NCBI GenBank assembly: GCA_005888075.1
Contig: VBKD01000174.1
Location: 4,061-68,060 of the forward strand
Direction of reading: 5' to 3'
DNA: 64,000 nt
Source of the DNA: Chloroflexota bacterium
GTDB taxonomy: Bacteria > Chloroflexota > Dormibacteria > Dormibacterales > Dormibacteraceae
Below, in pieces: positions 34,204 through 42,736 of this stretch. Position 1 is the first letter of the stretch, and each line of letters begins with the position of its first letter. The notes below the pieces were generated by a model. It worked only from the letters and a program-made list of their open reading frames with translations. It did no database searches and had not been told where the DNA came from. The position numbers were made by a program, and so were the translations under genes.

Positions 34204-34521
34204 GTGGAGATCTATCGCGCGACGTCCGACACGATCGTATGCACGCTGTCCACAGAGGAGCTGCGCGACACGGGCTCGGCGTGGGCAAAGCTGTTCAGGA
34301 CCGCGCTCCTGGTGCAAGAGGAGATTCCCGGAGGGCTCCGCCTCGTGGTCAACGATGGCAGCGCCGAGGCGTTGAGGCAGCTCATCGAGATCGAGCGTGA
34401 CTGCTGCCGCTGGATTACGTTCGAGTTGGACGGTCCGGCGGTTTCCATGACGGCCGACGGAGCCGGCGCCGCGACCATCCGTGCGATGTGGGCGATCGAC
34501 CCATCCTTGAACGGAGAATAG
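34204..34521 (+). CDS. Small protein with ERDCC-W-F motif
   Basis: About 105 aa. The core LRQLIEIERDCCRWITFEL resembles the 'ERxCC(P/R)hhxFxL' segment of small proteins found beside mercury/arsenic regulators and transporters, followed by VSMTADGAGAATIRAM. The paired cysteines suggest metal or redox chemistry. GTG 34204 is preferred because AGGAGG (34191-34196) lies 7 nt before it; GTG 34198 would be 1 nt away. No metal-resistance neighbours are present, so function stays open. Confidence 0.72.
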   Translation: MEIYRATSDTIVCTLSTEELRDTGSAWAKLFRTALLVQEEIPGGLRLVVNDGSAEALRQLIEIERDCCRWITFELDGPAVSMTADGAGAATIRAMWAIDPSLNGE

Positions 34522-34633
34522 GCCCGCCGTCTACGGCCTCGCTTCGGCTCACCTCACCGATGAGTTTTGGGTGGAATGGCTGTCTGAAGAGAGGAAGCAA
34601 GACGGACGCCATGGCACGCATGAGGAGGCAGCC

Positions 34634-34838
34634 ATGAGGTTGGTCGCAACGGAGTACATCTCTCTCGACGGAGTCTTTGAAGAGCCGGGCCGCTGCCGGC
34701 CCGTTCTTCCCCGTCGTGCTCGGGAAGGGCAAGCGGCTCTTCGAGGAGGGCGACGCCAGGAGTGCGCTCCAGCTGGCCGAGACCAAGAGGTTCGCCGCAG
34801 GCATCGTCATTCTCGAGTACACGCCGCCCAAGGCGTAG
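34634..34838 (+). pseudogene. RibD C-terminal/DHFR-like reductase, internally deleted
   Basis: ATG 34634 begins MRLVATEYISLDGVFEEPG, the normal N-terminus of RibD_C-type dihydrofolate reductases. After a junction near 34690-34697 a different frame encodes FFPVVLGKGKRLFEEGD and ends ...VILEYTPPKA, the normal C-terminus. The central 100 or so residues are missing and the two parts are out of frame, so the gene is broken. The junction sits in a perfect palindrome CGGGCCG-CTGC-CGGCCCG. It may be genuine decay or an assembly error. Confidence 0.8.
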
Positions 34839-34850
34839 ACGTCGACAACA

Positions 34851-35789
34851 TCAGTCCGTCTCCCAAGACGCCCGAGCGAGGTCCATCTCGGCTCGGGTCG
34901 GTGGTTCCGCGCCGGCCTTTGCGCACGTCAGGGACGCGGCCAGGCAGGCAAACTCGAGCGCTGCCCGAAGCTCATCCTTTTCGAGGCGCAGGTTCGCGTC
35001 GATCCGATCGTGATCGTTCAGCCAGGCCAGGAACCCGGCGCTGAACGCGTCGCCCGCGCCGATCGTGTCGACCACTTCCACCGGCGGCGCTTCAACGCTG
35101 ACACGCACGTCATCGGTGATCGCAAATGCACCGCGGGGTCCGAGCGTGACTATGACGAGACGGGGGCCGGCCTCGAGCGTCTGCTCGGCGGCCGTCTCAT
35201 ATCCAACCCCCGGAATGAGCCACTGCAAATCGCTTTCGCTCGCCTTGACGATCGTCGCCTCTCCGATGAGTCGGTCGAGGCGATCTCGATATTCCTGCTC
35301 ATCACTCAGCAAGCCAGGCCGGATGTTCGGATCCAGCATGACCAGGTGCCCGGAGCCTTCACTCCGGATGAGCTCCGCCAGCGTGGACGCCATTGGCTCG
35401 AGCACCAGCCCGAGCGTTCCGACATGAATGGCATTGATGTCGGGCGACAGGTGGTCCGGGATCATGGCCGGCGTGAGGTTTGGCGCTGAAGTGTCCTTCA
35501 CGAAGAACTCATACTCCGCAAGACCGGCTCCATCGACATCGGCCACGGCCAACGTCGTCGGCTCGGGGCCATAGCTGGCCAGAGCAAGGCTTGCTCCATC
35601 CGCCGCCAGAAGCTCGGCTAGACGGCGGCCCAAGGCGTCGTTCGAGAGATGGCCGAGGAAGGCTGTCGGCACCTCAAGTCGCGCCAGCGCGCGAGCGGTG
35701 TTGAAAGGGCCGCCACCCGGCATCAGCTGCTGGGTCCCATCCGAGTTATTCAGTGCATCGACCAGCGCCTCTCCGCAAACAAGGATCAA
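34851..35789 (-). CDS. PfkB-family sugar kinase (fructokinase-like)
   Basis: About 312 aa. Ribokinase/PfkB fold with GEALVDAL at the N-terminus, the glycine-rich GGGPFNTARALARL, and the ATP/catalytic motif DTIGAGDAFSAGF (catalytic Asp in GAGD). Such enzymes phosphorylate fructose, ribose or related ketoses. It is coupled by ATGA to the LacI regulator and divergent from a polyol-type ABC importer and dehydrogenase, so the likely substrate is the ketose made from the imported polyol (fructose or xylulose). Confidence 0.92.
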   Translation of the reverse strand: MILVCGEALVDALNNSDGTQQLMPGGGPFNTARALARLEVPTAFLGHLSNDALGRRLAELLAADGASLALASYGPEPTTLAVADVDGAGLAEYEFFVKDTSAPNLTPAMIPDHLSPDINAIHVGTLGLVLEPMASTLAELIRSEGSGHLVMLDPNIRPGLLSDEQEYRDRLDRLIGEATIVKASESDLQWLIPGVGYETAAEQTLEAGPRLVIVTLGPRGAFAITDDVRVSVEAPPVEVVDTIGAGDAFSAGFLAWLNDHDRIDANLRLEKDELRAALEFACLAASLTCAKAGAEPPTRAEMDLARASWETD

Positions 35790-36832
35790 GGCCTGATCTC
35801 GCCGGACCCTCGCGCGATCAGGCGCGAAGGCACGATGTGGTGCGCCGACGGTGCGTGGTCGCCGTCGAGACGCCGGAAAAGCACCTCGGCCGCGGCGCGG
35901 CCGATTGCCGCTGGGTCCTGAGCGATGACCGTGATGGCCGGCTCGAGCAAGTCCGCCAGCAGGAAGTCGTCGAATCCGATCAGCGCCACCCGATTGTGCA
36001 GTCCCAATTTTCGAAGGGCGCGGAAGCCGCCGATCGTGATGAGGTTCTGGCCTGTGAACAGCGCGGTCGGTGGGCGCTTGCTTGAAAGCAGCTCGGTGGC
36101 GGCGGTCTCTGCGCTGGCGATGCCTCGGCAGTCAAGCCGAACGATGCTCTCGTCGACGGCGATTCCTGCGGCAGCGAGCTCGTCGAGGTAGCCCTGATAC
36201 CGCATCACCGCCGTGGAGATCGACAGCAGGTCGCCGATGTACCCGATTCGTCTGTGCCCGTGGCCTATCAGGTGGCGAATTCCGCGCCGCACACCGAGGT
36301 CGTTATCGGTCAGCACGGTGTCCGCGTCCAGAAAGGCGGGCGGCCGGTCGACGAAAACGATCGCGGTCCCAGCCTGACGCTCGCTCAGCAAATAACTGTG
36401 GTCATGGCTCGCCGGAATGATGATCAGCCCGTCGACGCGCCGCGACGTAAAGGCCGACACGATCTCGCGCTCACGAGAGGCATCCTCGTCGGAGCTGGCG
36501 GCGAGCACGAGCACTCCTCTCTCACCGGCGACATCCTCGATGGAGCGGTGCAGAGTCGAGGAGAACGGGTTGCCGACGTCCTCCAGCACGACGCCGATGG
36601 TTGCGCTCTTGCCGTCGGCGCGGCGCAGGCTGCTGGCGGTCAGGTTGGGCCGGTAACCGAGGCGATCGACCGCGGCCAGGACTCGACTGCGGACCTTGGC
36701 CGACACGGCCGGCTCCCCGTTGACCACCCGAGAAACGGTCTTGAGGCTGACGCCGGCCAGGGCGGCAACCTCGCGGATGGTCGGTCGCCGCCGATTCTGA
36801 GCGCTGGGATTTGGCCTGTCCAACGTTGACAT
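35786..36832 (-). CDS. LacI-family regulator of the polyol locus
   Basis: About 348 aa. N-terminal HTH TIREVAALAGVSLKTVSRVVNGEPAVS with the LacI hinge (YRPNLTASSLRR), followed by a periplasmic-binding-type sensor domain (VDGLIIIPASHD, GIRHLIGHGHRRIGYIGD, ALIGFDDF). ATG 36832 has GGAAAG upstream. It is transcribed away from the ABC importer, with two palindromes in between and a third half-like palindrome over its own codons 2-6. It should repress the importer/dehydrogenase genes and its own operon until inducer binds. Confidence 0.93.
   Translation of the reverse strand: MSTLDRPNPSAQNRRRPTIREVAALAGVSLKTVSRVVNGEPAVSAKVRSRVLAAVDRLGYRPNLTASSLRRADGKSATIGVVLEDVGNPFSSTLHRSIEDVAGERGVLVLAASSDEDASREREIVSAFTSRRVDGLIIIPASHDHSYLLSERQAGTAIVFVDRPPAFLDADTVLTDNDLGVRRGIRHLIGHGHRRIGYIGDLLSISTAVMRYQGYLDELAAAGIAVDESIVRLDCRGIASAETAATELLSSKRPPTALFTGQNLITIGGFRALRKLGLHNRVALIGFDDFLLADLLEPAITVIAQDPAAIGRAAAEVLFRRLDGDHAPSAHHIVPSRLIARGSGEIRP
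36821..36828. promoter_or_regulatory. Auxiliary LacI operator core within lacI start
   Basis: CAACGTTG at 36821-36828 equals the inner 8 bp of the two main operators and overlaps codons 2-6 of the regulator gene, 88 bp from the first main palindrome centre. Spacing allows DNA looping and autoregulation. It is shorter than the main sites, so it may be chance. Confidence 0.4.
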
Positions 36833-36907
36833 ATCTTTCCAGATCCATTCCCGGAGCGGGGGGTTTTGAACGGGGCTTGCGCGTTGTCCAAGGATATGCT
36901 TAGATTG

Positions 36908-36934
36908 ACAACGTTGTAAGTTGACAACGTTGTC
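36908..36934. promoter_or_regulatory. Paired LacI operators upstream of polyol ABC genes
   Basis: Two identical palindromes ACAACGTTGT at 36908-36917 and 36924-36933 (the second extends to GACAACGTTGTC) are 16 bp apart centre to centre. The central CG palindrome is typical for LacI-family sites. Each is preceded by TTG, giving TTGACA hexamers, so binding would cover a promoter region between the divergent regulator and binding-protein genes. Confidence 0.82.
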
Positions 36935-36997
36935 TGTTTGGCGATCGAGCTGGCGGCGAGGTTGTCGAATCCTGAACTGAACCAAGAGGTGACTCGC

Positions 36998-38368
36998 ATG
37001 AAGGTGCACAAACTTCGGCGTTCGCTCAGCGGTATCAAAGTCGCCATATCCGGCGGCCGCATGGCCGTGATCGTGGTCTTGTTGATCGCGGTCGGGGCGT
37101 GCAGCGGCGGAGCCGGCGGCGGCGGGGGCGGCGCGGGTACCACGACCCTGACGATCGCGTCGGTCCAGAACGATGCGATGACGGATCTGAAGGGGCTCGT
37201 TCCCGACTTCCAAAAGGCTCACCCGAATATCAAGGTCAACATCGTGACCCTGCCCGAGGACCAGGTCAGGCAACAGGTGACCCAGGACGTTGCGACCAAG
37301 AGCGGGAAGTACGACCTGTTCACGATTGGCACTTACGAGGTGCCGCTGTGGGCGAAGAAGACCTGGCTCGAAGATCTGGCGCCTTACATCGCAAAGGATT
37401 CGTCTTATGACGCCAATGACCTCATCCCCGGAGTCAAGTCGGCCCTCAGCTACAAGAACGATCTCTACGCGGTACCTTTCTATGGCGAGTCCTCGATGCT
37501 CATGTATCGCAAGGACATGCTGGCGGCCAAGGGCGTGACGATGCCGGATCACCCGACCTGGGACCAGGTGGCGGCGGCCGCCCGGGCGGTCAACGGCAAC
37601 GGCGTGAACGGCATCTGCCTGAGGGGACTCCCTGGTTGGGGCGAGCAGCTCGCTCCACTCGACACCGTGGTGAACACATTCGGCGGTCGGTGGTTTGACC
37701 AGAGCTGGAACGCGCAGTTGAACACGCAGCAGTGGAAGGACGCCGTTACCTTTTATGTAAATCTGCTCAAGACGGCAGGCGAGCCTGGCGCCGGCAACGC
37801 GGGATTCACCGAGTGCCTGAACGCGTACAACAGCGGCAAGGTCGCGATGTGGTACGACGCCACCGTGGCCGCCAGCTTCTTCACCGGGGACGCCGCGACG
37901 AACTCGGGCTATGCCTACGCGCCCACCAAGGTCAAGGATTGGTCGGGTTGGCTGTGGGCGTGGTCGCTCGGGATGCCTTCCACCAGCACCAAGAAGGATG
38001 CGGCCTGGACCTTTATGAGCTGGGCCACGAACAAGGACTATGCGAAGTTGGTCGGAAGCAAATTGGGGTGGAAGCGGGTGGCGCCGGGAACTCGCACCTC
38101 GACATATGCGCTCCCGGAGTACAAAGCTGCCTCGGCCGGTTTCGCGCAGGTCACACTCGACTCAATCGCCCACGCCGACATCACACACCCCACGGTCGAT
38201 CCGGTTCCGTACATCGGAATCCAGTACGTCGACATTGACGAATTCCAGCAACTCGGCGACCAGGTCTCCCAGGAGTTCGCCAAGGTGATTGCAGGCACTC
38301 AAACAATCGACCAGGCACTGCAAAAAGCCCAAGCTTTGGCAGCAGCGGTCGGCAAAGCTCACCAGTAA
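36998..38368 (+). CDS. Lipoprotein binding protein of polyol-type ABC importer
   Basis: About 456 aa. Hydrophobic signal segment with lipobox (LLIAVGACSGG) and Gly-rich linker, then a family-1 binding protein (HPNIKVNIVTLPEDQVRQQV, DLFTIGTYEVPLWAKK, DLYAVPFYGESSMLMYRKD). The EVPLWA/PFYGESS features are shared with sorbitol/mannitol-binding proteins of the Smo type. ATG 36998 has AAGAGGTGA upstream at good spacing; the longer frame upstream passes through the operator region and is not used. Induced presumably through the LacI operators. Confidence 0.9.
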   Translation: MKVHKLRRSLSGIKVAISGGRMAVIVVLLIAVGACSGGAGGGGGGAGTTTLTIASVQNDAMTDLKGLVPDFQKAHPNIKVNIVTLPEDQVRQQVTQDVATKSGKYDLFTIGTYEVPLWAKKTWLEDLAPYIAKDSSYDANDLIPGVKSALSYKNDLYAVPFYGESSMLMYRKDMLAAKGVTMPDHPTWDQVAAAARAVNGNGVNGICLRGLPGWGEQLAPLDTVVNTFGGRWFDQSWNAQLNTQQWKDAVTFYVNLLKTAGEPGAGNAGFTECLNAYNSGKVAMWYDATVAASFFTGDAATNSGYAYAPTKVKDWSGWLWAWSLGMPSTSTKKDAAWTFMSWATNKDYAKLVGSKLGWKRVAPGTRTSTYALPEYKAASAGFAQVTLDSIAHADITHPTVDPVPYIGIQYVDIDEFQQLGDQVSQEFAKVIAGTQTIDQALQKAQALAAAVGKAHQ

Positions 38369-39349
38369 TTGAAAAGTGATCTCGAAAAGAGATCGCCCCA
38401 AGTGAAAAGCGTCAGTAGCGTCCTCCTCCGTTCGGCCGCCGGGAGCGGAGGCGTTCAAACCGCCTCCGTTTCCCGCCGGGAGTCCTGGCTGCGGCGCGTG
38501 CCCCTGCTCCCGGCTTTCATCTTCGTCTTGCTCCTGACGCAGATCCCGTTTGTGCTGACGATCTATTACAGCTTTTTCTCGTGGAACCTTCTCAACGAGG
38601 GCAGCTTCCGTTTCGCAGGGCTCGAGAACTACGCGAGGCTCTTGACCGACGAACGCCTCCGGACTGCTGTCCTGAACACCGTGGTCTTGACTGTTGCCGT
38701 GATCGCCATTTCGGTCATCCTCGGCCTGGCGGTGGCTTCGCTGCTGAACTCGGAGGTTTTCGGCAAGGGTCTGATGCGCACGCTCATGATCGCGCCATTC
38801 CTCATCATGCCCACCGCTGGTGCTCTGGTCTGGAAGGACACGCTTCTCAACCCGCTGTTCGGCCTGCTTCCTTATTTGCTGACCCCATTCGGCCTTGGCC
38901 GCGTGGACTTGGTCAACCAGTTTCCGATGGCGACAGTCGTGACCGTGGAGGTCTGGCGCTGGACGCCGTTCATGATGCTCATCATCCTCGCCGGCCTCCA
39001 ATCACAGAACCCTGAGATCCTGGAGGCGGCGCGCGTCGACGGGGCGAACGCCTTCCAGTCTTTTCGCCGGATCACCCTGCCTCTGGTGCGGCCCTTCATC
39101 GAGCTCGGTGCATTGCTGGGATCACTTTTCGTGGTCCAGACCTACGACTCCATCTACATGCTGACCTATGGCGGTCCGGGCCAGGACACCACCAACATCC
39201 CGTTCCTGCTCTACGAAGTTGCCTTTCAGGGCTACAACATCGGCCAGGCCTCCGCGATCGGGGTGGTCGCCGTGATCATGACCATCATCGTCGCCACTTT
39301 TGCGCTGCGCACGCTGTTCTCGATCTTTCAGGTGGAGGCCAGGCGATGA
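38369..39349 (+). CDS. Polyol ABC importer permease 1
   Basis: About 326 aa. A polar N-terminal stretch of about 40 residues, then six helices. EAA loop LEAARVDGANAFQSFRRITLP. Resembles SmoF/MalF-type permeases. TTG 38369 directly follows the binding-protein stop; GTG 38402 is an in-frame alternative that would remove much of the polar N-terminus. It overlaps the next permease by ATGA. The cluster has no ATPase gene. Confidence 0.9.
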   Translation: MKSDLEKRSPQVKSVSSVLLRSAAGSGGVQTASVSRRESWLRRVPLLPAFIFVLLLTQIPFVLTIYYSFFSWNLLNEGSFRFAGLENYARLLTDERLRTAVLNTVVLTVAVIAISVILGLAVASLLNSEVFGKGLMRTLMIAPFLIMPTAGALVWKDTLLNPLFGLLPYLLTPFGLGRVDLVNQFPMATVVTVEVWRWTPFMMLIILAGLQSQNPEILEAARVDGANAFQSFRRITLPLVRPFIELGALLGSLFVVQTYDSIYMLTYGGPGQDTTNIPFLLYEVAFQGYNIGQASAIGVVAVIMTIIVATFALRTLFSIFQVEARR

Positions 39350-40173
39350 GCACTGCCAGGACGGGACTCCGCTCGAGATTGTTGTGGTCGGTGGTCGGCT
39401 GGCTTGTCGTGTTCGTCTTCTTCTTCCCAGTCCTTTGGATGTGGTTGGAAAGTCTCAAGACGGAGCCGCAAGCCGCCAGCTCGCCGCCCACGATCCTGTT
39501 CGCGCCGACACTGATGGAGTTCCAGGACGTGCTCTCCGGCGACTTCCCACCCTTCTTCATCAACTCGGCGATCGCAAGCCTGGTTTCGACTTTTCTGGTC
39601 CTCGTGCTCGGATTGCCCGCCGCGTACGCCCTTGCCATCAGGCCGGTGAAGAAGACTCAAGACGTGCTCTTCTTCTTCATCTCGACCCGCTTCCTGCCGT
39701 TTGCCGCCAGCCTCGTGCCGCTGTACCTGCTGGCCCGGGACCTGCACCTGCTCGACAACATCCTGGCGCTGATCCTCATCTACACCACGATCAACCTCCC
39801 GCTCGGGGTGTGGCTGCTGCGCTCGTTTCTCCTCGAGATTCCTCCCGATCTCTTTGAGGCGGCGCGCGTCGACGGCGCCCAGTTTCGGCACGAGATACTT
39901 CGAATCGTGGTGCCCCTGATCGCGCCCGGGATTGCGGCCACCTCCTTGATCTGCCTCATCTTCAGCTGGAACGAGTTCTTCTACGCGGTCAACTTCACTT
40001 CCTCCGTCGCGGCCACCGCGCCGATCTTCCTGGTCGGCTTCATCAGCGGCCGCGGCCTGTTCTACGCGAAGCTGGCGGCAGCCGCCACGCTGGCCAGCCT
40101 GCCGGTCTTGCTGGCAGGGTGGATCGCGCAGAAACAGCTCATCCGCGGACTAACCATGGGGGCGGTCAAATGA
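39346..40173 (+). CDS. Polyol ABC importer permease 2
   Basis: About 275 aa with six helices and the EAA loop FEAARVDGAQFRHEILRIVVP. SmoG/MalG type. Overlaps both neighbours by 4 bp (ATGA), so translation is coupled from permease 1 through the dehydrogenase. It forms the membrane channel with permease 1. Confidence 0.92.
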   Translation: MSTARTGLRSRLLWSVVGWLVVFVFFFPVLWMWLESLKTEPQAASSPPTILFAPTLMEFQDVLSGDFPPFFINSAIASLVSTFLVLVLGLPAAYALAIRPVKKTQDVLFFFISTRFLPFAASLVPLYLLARDLHLLDNILALILIYTTINLPLGVWLLRSFLLEIPPDLFEAARVDGAQFRHEILRIVVPLIAPGIAATSLICLIFSWNEFFYAVNFTSSVAATAPIFLVGFISGRGLFYAKLAAAATLASLPVLLAGWIAQKQLIRGLTMGAVK

Positions 40174-41168
40174 AGGCAGTGGTGATCGAGGAGCCGGGCA
40201 AGGTTGCCGTGCGGTCGATTGACGACCCCACGCCCGGTGAGATGGACGCGATCGTCAAGGTGGAAGCCTGCGGGATCTGCGGCACGGACATCCATGTCCT
40301 GCAAGGTGAGTTCGCTCCGACCCGCTACCCGATCGTTCCCGGCCACGAGTTCTGCGGCGAGGTGGTGGCCGTGGGCTCTGGCGTGAGCAACGTTTCGATC
40401 GGAGATTTCGTAGCCGTGGATCCTTCGCTCTATTGCGGGCATTGCAAGATGTGCCGCCTCGGCCGCTTCAATCTCTGCGAGAACTGGAACGCGGTCGGCG
40501 TCGGGAGCGTCAACGGCGCCTGCGCCGAGCTCGTCAGGGTCCCGTCCGCGAGCGCGTTCCAGGTGGAGGCCGACTTTCCCCGCCACTGGGCCACACTCGT
40601 CGAGCCGCTGTCCTGCGTCGTGCATGGCCTTGACCAGTTCGGTCCCAAGCCCGCCGACGATTACCTCATCTATGGCGCCGGGACGATGGGCCTTCTGCTC
40701 GCGCAGCTGGTGAAGCACAACGGTGCGGGCGGCCTGGACATGGTCGAGACCAACCCGGCGCGTCACCAGCTGGCTAAGCGATTGGCCGCCGATCGGGTCG
40801 TGGCATCGGCGGACGAGCTCGACCGGCCGCAGGGCTGGGACGTTGTGATCGATGCGACGGGCGTCGTCCCCGCCATCGAGGATGGAATTCGACGAGTCGC
40901 TCGTGGCGGCACTTTTTTGATGTTCGGCGTTGCTCGCTCGGATGCGAGTGCCAAGATCTCACCCTTTCGCGTCTACAACGACGAGATCCGGATCATCGGC
41001 TCGATGGCGGTTCTCCATAGCTTCGAGCGCGCGCTTGCGCTGTTCGAGAAGGGCGTCATCGACAGCGACGCCATGATCACCAACCGTTTCGGTCTGGACG
41101 ACTACATGAACGCGATCGACGCGTTCCGGTCTGGCGGCGGGCTCAAGGTCCAGGTGCGGCCAAACTGA
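40170..41168 (+). CDS. Zinc-dependent polyol/alcohol dehydrogenase
   Basis: About 332 aa, medium-chain dehydrogenase fold. Catalytic zinc ligands in CGICGTDIH and GHEFCGEV; structural zinc cysteines in CGHCKMCRLGRFNLC; the nucleotide fold has YGAGTMGLLLAQ. Sorbitol/threonine-dehydrogenase-like members oxidise a secondary alcohol of polyols to a ketone using NAD(P). ATG 40170 overlaps the permease stop, and a longer frame start lies inside that permease. With the kinase across the operator it completes import-oxidation-phosphorylation of a polyol. Confidence 0.92.
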   Translation: MKAVVIEEPGKVAVRSIDDPTPGEMDAIVKVEACGICGTDIHVLQGEFAPTRYPIVPGHEFCGEVVAVGSGVSNVSIGDFVAVDPSLYCGHCKMCRLGRFNLCENWNAVGVGSVNGACAELVRVPSASAFQVEADFPRHWATLVEPLSCVVHGLDQFGPKPADDYLIYGAGTMGLLLAQLVKHNGAGGLDMVETNPARHQLAKRLAADRVVASADELDRPQGWDVVIDATGVVPAIEDGIRRVARGGTFLMFGVARSDASAKISPFRVYNDEIRIIGSMAVLHSFERALALFEKGVIDSDAMITNRFGLDDYMNAIDAFRSGGGLKVQVRPN

Positions 41169-41304
41169 CCGGTCTCCCGCGCGCGTCTATATCTAATGTG
41201 GCGCGACGGAGTCGATTGGGCTCGGCTATCTGAATCTCGAATGGGCCGCGCCCGCGGTCTCGGGCGTAAGCCGAGTTTCGTGCCGCACCGGTGACGCGCG
41301 GTCG

Positions 41305-41310
41305 TAGATT
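41305..41310 (+). promoter_or_regulatory. TANNNT box for leaderless small-protein transcript
   Basis: TAGATT lies exactly 6 nt before ATG 41317, and no Shine-Dalgarno is present in the 20 nt before the start. Confidence 0.4.
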
Positions 41311-41316
41311 GCTTTT

Positions 41317-41523
41317 ATGAGCGACGTGATTCCCCCGGAAGGGGCGACCGACGAGCAGGTGGACGCCTTCATCGCGAGCCTGCGCGCGGAGGCGCGCGCA
41401 AGGGTGCGCGAGATGATGGCCGCCGGGGCTTCCGAGGACGAGATCACCGAGTACATCGAAAGCTTGGAATCGGCTGGGAGCGACGCCGCCGAAGGTACGT
41501 CATCCTCCGCCGGCGGAGCGTGA
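41317..41523 (+). CDS. Small acidic helical protein (68 aa)
   Basis: The 68 residues are rich in Glu, Asp and Ala. A central region (DEQVDAFIASLRAEARARVREMM) is predicted to be helical and the tail is Ser/Gly-rich. It has no cysteine and no membrane helix. ATG 41317 sits 6 nt after TAGATT, supporting a real leaderless gene. It stands alone between the polyol operon and the LysR gene. Function unknown; regulatory or chaperone-like binding is only a guess. Confidence 0.6.
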   Translation: MSDVIPPEGATDEQVDAFIASLRAEARARVREMMAAGASEDEITEYIESLESAGSDAAEGTSSSAGGA

Positions 41524-41689
41524 GGGACATTGGTGAAGCTTCGGATGCCGCTATTTTCGTTTGCCCTGCAAACTATGGATTAGGATTGAATCAAAGGCGA
41601 AACTTGGCTTTTAGGGGCGCCAGGTTTACCAAAACATCAGCCGGCGACGGCCGCGATCGCCAACCAATTAACAAGGGAGGCGGCCGCCC

Positions 41690-42736
41690 ATGGAAGCCCA
41701 TGACAGCGCCAACGTCGGCCCGGTCCCACTGACCGGGGACGGTAAGGAAACCTCGGACCGACCAGAACCAGGCGATCTGACAGCCCACCCGGCGGGGCAC
41801 TCCGCTGCCGCTCTGGATGTGTGGCAGCTCCGCTACTTCGTTGCGGTCGCTGAGGCCTTGCATTTCGGTCGGGCGGCGGAGCGCCTACACGTTTCCCAAC
41901 CGTCGTTGAGCCGCCAGATCCAGCATCTCGAGCGTCAGTTGGGGGTGCTGCTGCTGAATCGAGACAAGCACACGGTCATCCTGACGGCGGCCGGTTGGGC
42001 GCTGCTCCACGAAGCCCGTCAGATCGTCGGGATGACCCAGCGCGCCGAGCGAATCGTTCGGAGCGTCGGCAACAAGCCGGCGGGGGCGCTCCGCATCGGG
42101 GTGAGCGAGCCGTTGAGCTGGATAGTCAACAGCCCGGTCCTACGGCGTATGGCGGAAATGTATCCAGCCGTCCATCCATCGCTCGAGGACATGTCCGCCG
42201 CCGACCAGATCAGCGCGTTGCGATACCGGCAGCTCGACATCGCGATGGTCTGGGAGCCGGCGAACGCGAATGAGTCGAGTGGGGAGTTCGAACGCCTGGA
42301 GCTGTGGGAAGACGATCCTTGGCTCGTCATGGCGCCGACCCACGAACTGGCAAGAAAGAGCGTTATCGGGCGCGAGGACCTCACCAGCCAAAAAATCCTG
42401 CTGTGGCGCCGGCAAGAGAACCCAGCTCTTTTTGACGAGGTCCTTCATGCCCTCAGATCCTGGGGCATCCACCAGCAACCCATCGTTGGCGACGGTTCGG
42501 GTCTCTTGAGCTTGATAAGGGCCGGACTTGGTGTAGCTCTTGCGCCCAACCACGCGGCCCAGTTGCTGGGAGGTTTGGTCGCTAGGCCCCTGGCTGAAGC
42601 AATCCTGAAATACCGAGCGGTTTTGGTGTGGCGCCGCGCGGAGAAGACACCTGCGCTGCGCGGCTACGTGGAAATTGCAAAAGCGCTACGAGACAGCAGC
42701 TACTGGTCCGATCCCGTCCTTCCCCAGGCTATTTAA
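41690..42736 (+). CDS. LysR-family transcriptional regulator
   Basis: About 348 aa. HTH region WQLRYFVAVAEALHFGRAAERLHVSQPSLS in the usual LysR position but preceded by an unusual 38-residue polar, Pro/Ala-rich extension. The effector domain continues from about residue 130 (GALRIGVSEPLSWIV). GGGAGG lies upstream of ATG 41690. The upstream 166 bp carry no gene. Its stop overlaps the convergent LuxR-type gene in a shared TTAA. No divergent target gene, so the regulon is unknown. Confidence 0.92.
   Translation: MEAHDSANVGPVPLTGDGKETSDRPEPGDLTAHPAGHSAAALDVWQLRYFVAVAEALHFGRAAERLHVSQPSLSRQIQHLERQLGVLLLNRDKHTVILTAAGWALLHEARQIVGMTQRAERIVRSVGNKPAGALRIGVSEPLSWIVNSPVLRRMAEMYPAVHPSLEDMSAADQISALRYRQLDIAMVWEPANANESSGEFERLELWEDDPWLVMAPTHELARKSVIGREDLTSQKILLWRRQENPALFDEVLHALRSWGIHQQPIVGDGSGLLSLIRAGLGVALAPNHAAQLLGGLVARPLAEAILKYRAVLVWRRAEKTPALRGYVEIAKALRDSSYWSDPVLPQAI

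Noticed and set aside
36833..37552. N-terminal extension of the LacI regulator frame
   Set aside because: It would run through the operators and antisense to the binding-protein gene; the HTH begins just after ATG 36832.
41524..41689. Possible riboswitch before the LysR gene
   Set aside because: The segment is somewhat AT-richer but no known aptamer core or strong hairpin was recognised.
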